A DNA stretch of 13,136 nucleotides from Patescibacteria group bacterium. Its GTDB lineage: Bacteria; Patescibacteriota; Minisyncoccia; Phycocordibacterales; UBA2100. The DNA lies in the NCBI GenBank assembly GCA_015489565.1, contig WFZM01000023.1, forward strand, positions 1-13,136. The letters run 5' to 3'. Shown here one piece after another: positions 6,123-12,712 of the stretch. The position numbers were made by a program, and so were the translations under genes. Numbering within the stretch: position 1 is the first letter of the stretch; each line of letters opens with the position of its first letter. The notes beneath the pieces were generated by a model that had not been told where the DNA came from, made no database searches, and saw only the letters and a list, made by a program, of their open reading frames with translations.

Positions 6123-8471
6123 TTAATCTTCATTATTATACCTTATTGTCACGCTTTCACCAGTGTCTTTCCTGTCGCTGTCTGCAAACTCTTCGCTGTC
6201 TATTAAATCTACATTCTCGTTGTTGTCAGCATCGTTCACCTGAGCGGATTCGGTATTAGCATCACTTGACAGAGAATCTACAAGTACTTCGCGAGGCTTT
6301 GAGCCGTTTGCGGGACCTATAATACCGTCTTCTTCCATCATGTCTATAAAGCGCGCGGCCTTATTATAGCCTATACGGAACTTTCGCTGAAGCAGAGAAG
6401 TGGAGGCTTTTTTGGCTTCTATTACAAACTCAAGCGCGGCTCTATACTCATCAGAGTTGCGTTCATCATCATCCTCAAGCAAATTCCCGGAACTGAAAGC
6501 TATAGAGTCAGCTCCAATTGAGTCAAAGTCTATCTCTTCGTGAAGTTCTCCTTCGGTGTTTTTGTTTATGTATTTTACGAGTTCTCGTATCTCGGGTGTG
6601 GAGACAAAAGGCGCTTGCACACGCACGGGCTTGGACATATTGCCGGCAAGAAAGAGCATGTCTCCTGCACCCAAGAGCTTCTCGGCTCCCGCCTGGTCAA
6701 GTATAGTACGTGAATCTATTTGACTTGGTACTTGCAAAGCAATACGACTTGGCACATTGGCTTTTATAAGTCCGGTAATGGTACGCACGTCAGGACGTTG
6801 CGTTGCAAGTACCAGGTGTATGCCAACTGCGCGAGCCTTCTGAGCTATGCGGACTATTGCGCTCTCAAGCTCTTTTGGATACATCTGCATTATGTCTGCC
6901 AGCTCGTCTAGCACAGCTACTATGAATGGCAAGTTTTCAGGCATCTCTTCGTCCGGAAGTCCTTTTTCTTTTGCTTTGTCATATACTTGCTCTTGGTAGC
7001 TTTTGAGATTTTGCACTTTGTGAGCACGGAGTATTTCGTAGCGTCTTTCCATCTCGCTTATGAGCCACTTGAGAGTCAAGATTGTGCGCTTTGCGTCTGT
7101 GATAACAGGTGTGAGTAGATGAGGTATACCGTCGTAAAGTGTAAGCTCCACCATTTTAGGGTCCACAAGAATGAGTCTTAGCCTGTCTGGGCCATACTTA
7201 TAAAGAAAGGAGATAATAAGATCATGTATAGTAACAGACTTACCCGCACCGGTTGCCCCGGCTATTATCATATGTGGCATCTTTGCCAAGTCGGCTATGA
7301 TTGCTTTGCCGGTGATGTCCTTACCAAGCGCCATAGGCAAGCTGTATTTTTCCGAGTAAAATTCAGGACTGCCAATGATGCCCGCAAGTCCAAGCATAGT
7401 CTTGCCGGAGTTTGGAACCTCTATACCCACAAGAGATTTACCCGGAATAGGAGCTTCAATACGAATAGGGGAAGCGGCAAGAGCAAGCTCCAAGTTGCTT
7501 TGAAGCCCGAGTATTTTACTTAGTTTTACTCCCTCGGCAGGTTTCATGGCGTAGCGAGTAACGGTAGGGCCTATGGTTATCTCATCCATCTCTACCAAGA
7601 TACCGAAGTTTGAAAGGGTCTGCTTTATTCTGTTTGCGTTGGCCTTTACGTCTCCTACTGAAGGCTTGCCCTTGTCTTTTTTCAAAATGGAAAGAGGGGG
7701 GATTTTATAATTACCTATTTGCAGATTGTCGGTTTTTATATCTATAATTTCTTTACTCTTTTTGGCACTGTCTTTTATTTTATCTAGAATGGCTGAAGCT
7801 TTTTTACTTGACTTTTCTTCACTGTCTTTGTCTTTAGGCCCGTCTTCTTTGATTTCATGTTTTGAGAGGGCTTTTTCTACGATTTCTTTTTCTTCTTCTT
7901 TCAAGCTGTATTCGTCTTTATCATCACTGTGAGTTCTTTTTATTTTAGACAATAACTCAAGAGGATGCGTATCAAATACGACAAACAAAGATGCCACGGC
8001 TACGGCAAGTAAAATCAAGGAGCCGGCTATTTTATCAAATGCGTAAACGGCAGGGTAAAGGACGTAATATCCGAGCTTGCCCCCGGCGCCAGCGGAGATG
8101 AGCTCTATGATAGCTAAGGCAGATAAAAAGAAAAGCAGCATGGCACCTGAGCGCACCAGGCCTATTTTTTTGTCGCTACTTTTATAGGTGGCGATACTCA
8201 AGATAAGCAGTGAGCTGGGAATAAGGTAGTATCCAAAGCCCAAAATATTGTGGCTAAAGTTATAAAATGAGTTTCCGAAACGTCCGGCCAGCCCAAAGCC
8301 CGCCATGAAAAAGACCACAGCAAAGGCCAAAAACAAAATGCTCAAGACCCCTTGCATGGTCTCTTTGTTTAATTCTTCTTTTAAGCGAGATTTTTTCTCT
8401 GTTTTTCGTCTTTCTTTTGCGTTTGTTTTCTTTCTTGTCGTGCTTCTTGTATTCTTTCGTTTTCTAGTCAT
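6123..8471 (-). CDS. ftsK: DNA translocase FtsK/SpoIIIE
   Basis: A membrane-anchored ATP-driven DNA pump that clears and segregates chromosomes at the division septum. It is complete at 782 residues: a very basic N-terminus (1-32), four membrane helices (about 41-62, 72-94, 104-127 and 136-166), then a short charged Lys/Glu linker (about 170-250) instead of the long Pro/Gln linker of Escherichia coli. The alpha/beta motor follows, with Walker A GATGAGKS (405-412) and Walker B FIVAVLDELAD (516-526), then LVLATQRPDV (553-562). The C-terminal gamma winged helix, which reads polar DNA sequences, is at about 670-732 (STSLLQRKFRIGYNKAARFI) and is followed by an acidic tail of about 50 residues. It heads the ftsK / Ig-like / recA operon and its promoter abuts the ATG. 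Confidence 0.97.
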   Translation of the reverse strand: MTRKRKNTRSTTRKKTNAKERRKTEKKSRLKEELNKETMQGVLSILFLAFAVVFFMAGFGLAGRFGNSFYNFSHNILGFGYYLIPSSLLILSIATYKSSDKKIGLVRSGAMLLFFLSALAIIELISAGAGGKLGYYVLYPAVYAFDKIAGSLILLAVAVASLFVVFDTHPLELLSKIKRTHSDDKDEYSLKEEEKEIVEKALSKHEIKEDGPKDKDSEEKSSKKASAILDKIKDSAKKSKEIIDIKTDNLQIGNYKIPPLSILKKDKGKPSVGDVKANANRIKQTLSNFGILVEMDEITIGPTVTRYAMKPAEGVKLSKILGLQSNLELALAASPIRIEAPIPGKSLVGIEVPNSGKTMLGLAGIIGSPEFYSEKYSLPMALGKDITGKAIIADLAKMPHMIIAGATGAGKSVTIHDLIISFLYKYGPDRLRLILVDPKMVELTLYDGIPHLLTPVITDAKRTILTLKWLISEMERRYEILRAHKVQNLKSYQEQVYDKAKEKGLPDEEMPENLPFIVAVLDELADIMQMYPKELESAIVRIAQKARAVGIHLVLATQRPDVRTITGLIKANVPSRIALQVPSQIDSRTILDQAGAEKLLGAGDMLFLAGNMSKPVRVQAPFVSTPEIRELVKYINKNTEGELHEEIDFDSIGADSIAFSSGNLLEDDDERNSDEYRAALEFVIEAKKASTSLLQRKFRIGYNKAARFIDMMEEDGIIGPANGSKPREVLVDSLSSDANTESAQVNDADNNENVDLIDSEEFADSDRKDTGESVTIRYNNED

Positions 8472-8477
8472 TGCCTT

Positions 8478-8486
8478 ATTTTATCA
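8478..8486 (-). promoter_or_regulatory. Candidate ftsK promoter (leaderless)
   Basis: On the - strand TGA followed by TAAAAT (8483-8478) is a TGn-extended -10 with 5/6 matches, ending 6 bp before the ATG at 8471. Normal spacing gives a start at the first base of the start codon. No good -35 is visible at 17 bp. The arrangement copies that of rpsF. Confidence 0.5.
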
Positions 8487-8602
8487 TAAAAAAGAATTTG
8501 TGGGTAGTTGCGCAAAGCTTAATCGAGCAAATAAAAAATTAAGGTTCAAGTTCCATTTTTTGTGATGACTGTAAAAATTTAAGTTTTGAGATTTGAACAC
8601 AG

Positions 8603-8619
8603 TGGAGCTTGAAGCTCCA
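8603..8619. repeat. Small intergenic palindrome
   Basis: TGGAGCTT and AAGCTCCA flank a single G. As RNA this folds as a 6-bp stem with a 5-nt loop, and on the + strand it is followed by only four T. It could be a weak + strand terminator, but no + gene reads into it. It resembles in sequence the TGGAGG-type stem of the distal recA terminator. Confidence 0.5.
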
Positions 8620-8693
8620 TTTTAGATTTGAGTTAAGGTGCAGTGAGTATTTGAAGCGCTCGCTGTAGGCGCAAATATTTTGTCTTGTCGGCA

Positions 8694-8722
8694 ATTTTAA
8701 AAGACTTTTTGGTATAGTTCAA
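8694..8722 (-). promoter_or_regulatory. Candidate distal promoter upstream of ftsK
   Basis: On the - strand TTGAAC (8722-8717) and TAAAAT (8699-8694) are exactly 17 bp apart (4/6 and 5/6 matches). A start near 8687 would give ftsK a leader of about 215 nt, or produce a short RNA in this intergenic region. It is an independent alternative to the ATG-proximal promoter. Confidence 0.45.
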
Positions 8723-8746
8723 GAAAAAAGCTTGGGTATATAGCTT
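8723..8746 (-). terminator. Weak terminator-like hairpin with T-run
   Basis: On the - strand AAGCT, a 9-nt spacer and AGCTT are followed by TTTTC. The 5-bp stem alone is weak, but it sits just beyond the 22-bp-arm palindrome after the large gene, and together they may end that transcript. Confidence 0.35.
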
Positions 8747-8794
8747 GCGCCGCTGCAGGCTCTGGGGCTTACGCCCCAGAGCCTGCAGCGGCGC
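8747..8794. repeat. Perfect 22-bp inverted repeat abutting the stop of the large gene
   Basis: The arms 8747-8768 and 8773-8794 are exact reverse complements with the 4-nt spacer TTAC. The right arm ends on the base before the stop codon of the large gene (8795-8797). The stem is GC-rich and would be very stable in RNA. No T-run follows directly on either strand, so it is not a canonical intrinsic terminator. It may stabilise the mRNA 3' end, halt transcription together with the T-run at 8723-8730, or be a dispersed palindromic repeat. Confidence 0.9.
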
Positions 8795-11700
8795 CTAGTG
8801 CTCCACCACCTCAGAGTCTATATTCTGCACCTCTGTTTCCGAGCCATCAAAGATGATATTTTCCAGCTCAAGCTTAGAGTCTTTTGCGTAGATTCCGCGC
8901 AGTTCGTAGTCTTTAAGTGCAGTGTTTTTTATTACGGCTTCAGAGTTTATAAAGGACAAAGCTCCGCTCTCATCCGCTCTTTTTGTATCTATATGCCGCT
9001 GACCGGAGGCCGATATCTCCGAGTCTGATATCTCCACATTTGAGTTTTCAAAAAACGGTCCTCCGCGGGCGCTTTTCCAGGTAAGACCTTTCAGCTTTAC
9101 TGTGGACTTGTCAAAAAACCAGCGCGCGATTGTATTTGTGCTTAATGTAGAGTCTGCTATTTCATAGTCTACACCATTGAGGTAGAAGTGTCTGTCTATA
9201 TAAAGAGGCATTTCATTTTTTATATACTGCAGTTTATAGTTTTCTTTTGCATCAAAGCGGAAGTTCAAAAGGCGATTGCTCTTGTTGTCTACAAAAATAT
9301 TTTCATCTGCTGGCCACATAAAATTCTCTCTTTGCGAGCTAAACTCGTTATTTTCAAAATCAAGCAGAGTTAAGACGGAAAAAGAAAAGGCAGAGTCAGC
9401 ACGACTGCTTATTTTGGAGTTTTTAAGCACAAAGCTCTCCGCTGCTGAGGCAAGAGTAGTCTCATCTGACGCAAGCTCCGAATTTTCTATAATAATGCTT
9501 TTTATGCTTCCTTTTAGTGCGGATTTTTCAGCAGAATCCAGGTGAGTAGATTTAAGCTCCAGACTCAGGGCATCTTTGGCTTTTATGCCTTGCTTGGCAT
9601 TAAAGTTCTCGGCCTTTACACTGGCGGCATCTCCTGACATGTATATGCTATTGAATTCACTATGGTGCGTATCGGCGTAGCTTATGTACTTGTCGGCATC
9701 ATCTTTAAGGAGTTCTTGCAATGCGCTTTGATCTGAAAGGTCTGTAAAGTAGACGGGCTCACTCTCGCTTCCGTTTATATTTAACTTGCCATAGACTTTT
9801 ACATCATAAGGATTGTTTTCAGTTCCGTGGTATGGTGTGTTTATGAGTTTCACCCCTGCCTCTATATCAAGGCTTTTGTCTTTGTTTATAATAAAGTCAC
9901 GATTTAGAAGATATACTCCCTTTGCAATACTGCCGTTTTCTATGCTTTCGCTTGGAAGATAAAATTCGTTCTCGTTTTTGAGTTTTGGAGTGGCGCAGGC
10001 TATTTCCTTGCCATAGTTGCTGTCAAATTCAAAATCTTTATTAAACAAAGCACAAAGATGCCTGCTAAATGAATTATCATCCAGTCTTTCAAAGGAGCGG
10101 TAGCTATTGGTCTGGCTGACGCTTAGCTTGGGCAATATTACTCGGTCTGTTTCCAAGTCGTAGCAACTAAGAGAAATCTCTGTTTTTAGGCCGGCAGGGA
10201 AGTACTTAAGGTTTTCGGGGTCCAGCGTCAGGTCTACGTCGGGGCTTTTCATGTTTAAGTTAGGGTTAGAGCTTATCTCCAAAAGATAGTAAGCGCCACT
10301 TGCCAGAATGCCTTCAAGTTTTATCTGACCTGAGCTGCGGCTGTTTTCAAGCTTTAGGTGACAGGCCTTCAAGTCAAGAGGGAAGGGGCTGTTGTTTTTA
10401 AGCTCCAGCCAGACGTAGTCGGTCTTTGGACTCCAGCGGTCATATGTGTGTTTTAAATATTCGCTCAGTTTTATATCTGGCAAGACGGCCTTTAGGGTCA
10501 GAGTTTTAGCAGACTTAGACTGTGCGTCCTCGGCTTCAATTTTAAAGAGTTTTTCTTCATCTTTTGCCAGCCGGCTCTTTTCTTTAAATATCTTCTCTTC
10601 CTGCGTTTCGTTGTTGACTTTGAGCTGCGCGTCCGGGTCACTGCTTATTGTAAGACTGTATTCTTGATTTGTCGGAAGCAGACAGAGATCATTTTCCAAG
10701 CTTAGACAATCTATTTCTATATCTATTTTCGGCGGGCTGTCCAGAGTCAGTGTCTTTTCTATTTCTTTGCTTTCAGTGTCGTTAGACCCAAGGGCTTTTA
10801 TGTGATTTTCGCCTTCTTTAAGTTGTATGTCAAATTCAAAAGGTCCGTCCGATGCATTTGCCACTTCCACGTTGTTTAAAAATAGCTTCAGACTTTTTAC
10901 ATTTTTGCTTTCAAAGGCGAGGTGCAGACTCTCGTCCGTAACAATTTCGGGAATTTCTTTAAAAGCGAGTTCTACGCGCTGTGCCGCAGCGCGAGCAGCT
11001 CGCCTGTGTCGCCGTCTTTCTTCTTGCCATACTTTTTTGTCCTGTTCTGCTTGCTCGCTAGATGCCGGCTCAGGGTCTTTATTATTTGGTAAAAGAGCCC
11101 GCGCAGGCTTTGCCTGCGCGGGCTCTTTTTGACCCTCATTACCTTCACTTTTGTTTCCCGCACTTTCATTTTCAGCTTTTTCACTTTCTTTGTTTTTCGC
11201 TTTGTTGTTCTCTTGCGCATCTTGATTTTCTACCACTTCATTTTTTTCATTATTTCTGCTTTCAGCTTCTGAACTTTTCAAAGCTAATAGCTTTAATTCC
11301 ATTATTTTCTTTTGCTGTGCCTTTTGCTCAGCCTTTTTTCTTTTGGCTTCTTTCTTTTCTTTTTCTTCCTCTTTTTTCTTTTCTTTCGCTAACTGTTTCA
11401 TTAGCGCGAGGCGCCTGGCGGACTCTTTTTGGTCCAAACTTACTTTAAATGCATAAAAGGCGGAAGCTTCTTGTTTTTGACTTTGCTCTGCCAAGCTTTT
11501 GCCGTATTCTTCTTTTCCGTATTCATCCAGTGCCTTTGCGATCGCCAGCTTTTCTTTCGGGTTTAGTATTTTATAGTAATCATCTGCCAGCAGAGCACCA
11601 AGTAGTTTAGAGTATCTGTTTGGATCAATACTAAAATACCCCCAAGCGCCTCTAACACCTCCTATAATTCTTTGCCCGGTGCTAGCCCCTGCAAAGTTTT

Positions 11701-12712
11701 TAAAGTCGTGAAAAGTATTATACGCTTCATTGTAACTGATATTCATTTTGGCGAGCTTGCCTTCTTTTCTTTCTTTTTCCACTTCACGATAAAACAAATC
11801 CAACAAAGCCACCCCGGACTCCACAGCTTTGTATGACAGGTGATTCCAGTAGTCTTGCATGACATGTGGGTCATCTAGATTAACATATTTTTGTACCTCG
11901 CTCTCCTCTTTTTTGTCAAATCTATATTTTAAGAAGATGATTTTTGAATTTGTCAGAGGGTTAATATAGTAGGGTTGTTTATAAATTAAATGTGTTTTAT
12001 TAGGAAAATAATATTTTTTGAAGATAGTATCAGCACTTAGATAATTTTCATTTGTATATTTTGCAGTTGCATAAAAAATCGCTTCTATATTTGGATACTT
12101 TTTTACACCCCTTAGCTTTACATGGGATGTTAGGTTTTTTGTATATTCTTCATAGGCAGAGCTCCCACCTCGTCCAAATCCGCCATGTGCATCATCTCTT
12201 GTATGTGGAACAGAAGTTAAATCTTCCAGTAGGTGCATAACTTGCCCGAGTGCTCGCATGGCTTTTGTTTTGTCTCCGTATACATATTCATATATAGCTC
12301 TCTGCCAAGAATAATCGTTTTTGTAAGCTAAGAGTTTAATGTCTTTATCTATTCTCCAAGACGATTTGTGCCCTGTTCTTGTAAAATTTCCTTGCATATA
12401 TGGATTGGTGGCCCAGTCAATGGATCTTGGCTCAACTCCGGGTACACGGTCATCTAATCCTTTATTATTTACGGTATCATAAAAATGATTTAAAGGACGG
12501 ATGTATATCATATCATCTTCTAGTATACCACCTGAAATAAAGGCTTGCAGTTCTGCATTACTAAAGTGTTTATACCTCAATCTTGAAAATTCTTTTGCAA
12601 TATTGCGGTTTAGGGATGCATGAGTATTAGTGGCATAGGCGTGAAGAATGCCATGCGGTGTGAATATTAAAATAAAAAATATTAAGTATTTTAGAATTTT
12701 TCTATTTTCCAT
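8795..12712 (-). CDS. Large secreted protein: Zn phospholipase C-like, coiled coil, Ig-like, lamin-tail-like, beta-helix
   Basis: A 1305-residue protein with an N-terminal signal peptide (hydrophobic 8-22, likely cut near HAYA at 24-27). Residues about 28-310 look like the zinc-dependent phospholipase C / S1-P1 nuclease fold: His31, GGILEDD (61-67), NHFYD (75-79) and H-x3-D-x5-H in MHLLEDLTSVPH (159-170). About 405-525 is a Lys/Glu-rich coiled coil, followed by an Ala/Pro linker and an Arg/Ala-rich patch (566-579). About 580-660 and 661-745 resemble Ig-like domains (QLKEGENHIKALGS). About 745-850 could be a lamin-tail-like domain (YVWLELKNNSPFPLDLKACHLK). About 920-1305 has the short irregular strands of a right-handed beta-helix. 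It overlaps the upstream gene by 22 bp and has no Shine-Dalgarno sequence. The phosphoesterase fold is fairly secure, substrate and location are not. A membrane-lipid or nucleic-acid hydrolase at the cell surface is the inference. Confidence 0.8.
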   Translation of the reverse strand: MENRKILKYLIFFILIFTPHGILHAYATNTHASLNRNIAKEFSRLRYKHFSNAELQAFISGGILEDDMIYIRPLNHFYDTVNNKGLDDRVPGVEPRSIDWATNPYMQGNFTRTGHKSSWRIDKDIKLLAYKNDYSWQRAIYEYVYGDKTKAMRALGQVMHLLEDLTSVPHTRDDAHGGFGRGGSSAYEEYTKNLTSHVKLRGVKKYPNIEAIFYATAKYTNENYLSADTIFKKYYFPNKTHLIYKQPYYINPLTNSKIIFLKYRFDKKEESEVQKYVNLDDPHVMQDYWNHLSYKAVESGVALLDLFYREVEKERKEGKLAKMNISYNEAYNTFHDFKNFAGASTGQRIIGGVRGAWGYFSIDPNRYSKLLGALLADDYYKILNPKEKLAIAKALDEYGKEEYGKSLAEQSQKQEASAFYAFKVSLDQKESARRLALMKQLAKEKKKEEEKEKKEAKRKKAEQKAQQKKIMELKLLALKSSEAESRNNEKNEVVENQDAQENNKAKNKESEKAENESAGNKSEGNEGQKEPAQAKPARALLPNNKDPEPASSEQAEQDKKVWQEERRRHRRAARAAAQRVELAFKEIPEIVTDESLHLAFESKNVKSLKLFLNNVEVANASDGPFEFDIQLKEGENHIKALGSNDTESKEIEKTLTLDSPPKIDIEIDCLSLENDLCLLPTNQEYSLTISSDPDAQLKVNNETQEEKIFKEKSRLAKDEEKLFKIEAEDAQSKSAKTLTLKAVLPDIKLSEYLKHTYDRWSPKTDYVWLELKNNSPFPLDLKACHLKLENSRSSGQIKLEGILASGAYYLLEISSNPNLNMKSPDVDLTLDPENLKYFPAGLKTEISLSCYDLETDRVILPKLSVSQTNSYRSFERLDDNSFSRHLCALFNKDFEFDSNYGKEIACATPKLKNENEFYLPSESIENGSIAKGVYLLNRDFIINKDKSLDIEAGVKLINTPYHGTENNPYDVKVYGKLNINGSESEPVYFTDLSDQSALQELLKDDADKYISYADTHHSEFNSIYMSGDAASVKAENFNAKQGIKAKDALSLELKSTHLDSAEKSALKGSIKSIIIENSELASDETTLASAAESFVLKNSKISSRADSAFSFSVLTLLDFENNEFSSQRENFMWPADENIFVDNKSNRLLNFRFDAKENYKLQYIKNEMPLYIDRHFYLNGVDYEIADSTLSTNTIARWFFDKSTVKLKGLTWKSARGGPFFENSNVEISDSEISASGQRHIDTKRADESGALSFINSEAVIKNTALKDYELRGIYAKDSKLELENIIFDGSETEVQNIDSEVVEH
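10975..11003. repeat. GC-rich hairpins inside the large gene
   Basis: CGCGCTG (10975-10981) and CAGCGCG (10987-10993) form a 7-bp stem with a 5-nt loop, overlapped by GCGAG/CTCGC (10991-11003). They encode the Arg/Ala-rich patch (residues about 570-579). They may reflect codon choice for Ala/Arg or a decayed copy of the kind of palindrome found at 11091-11129. Confidence 0.45.
11091..11130. repeat. Terminator-like palindrome inside the coding sequence
   Basis: The arms 11091-11108 and 11112-11129 are exact 18-bp reverse complements around TTT. They consist of a GC core (GCCCGCGCAGGC) flanked by AAAAGA/TCTTTT, so on either strand the stem runs into a T-run: the layout of a bidirectional intrinsic terminator. 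It is translated in frame as residues 528-541 of the large protein (about KEPAQAKPARALLP), in the linker after the coiled coil. The element is 39 bp, 13 codons. Confidence 0.92.

Larger units (their letters stand above)
8472..8794. other. 323-bp intergenic region between ftsK and the large secreted-protein gene
   Basis: Both flanking genes run on the - strand, so this is downstream of the large gene and upstream of ftsK. I see no credible coding sequence or tRNA. It holds a 22-bp-arm palindrome (8747-8794), a weak hairpin with T-run (8723-8746), a candidate promoter (8694-8722), a small palindrome (8603-8619) and the ftsK-proximal extended -10 (8478-8486). The middle part (about 8495-8600) is A/T-rich without a clear signal. 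Confidence 0.7.

Noticed and set aside
7224..7523. + strand open frame opposite ftsK
   Set aside because: It is antisense to the conserved FtsK motor; the composition is that of a shadow frame.
11062..11448. Long + strand open frames opposite the large gene (also 10827-11132 and 9276-9545)
   Set aside because: Their Phe/Leu/Ser-rich translations mirror the Lys/Glu-rich coding strand; they have no motif and no start context.
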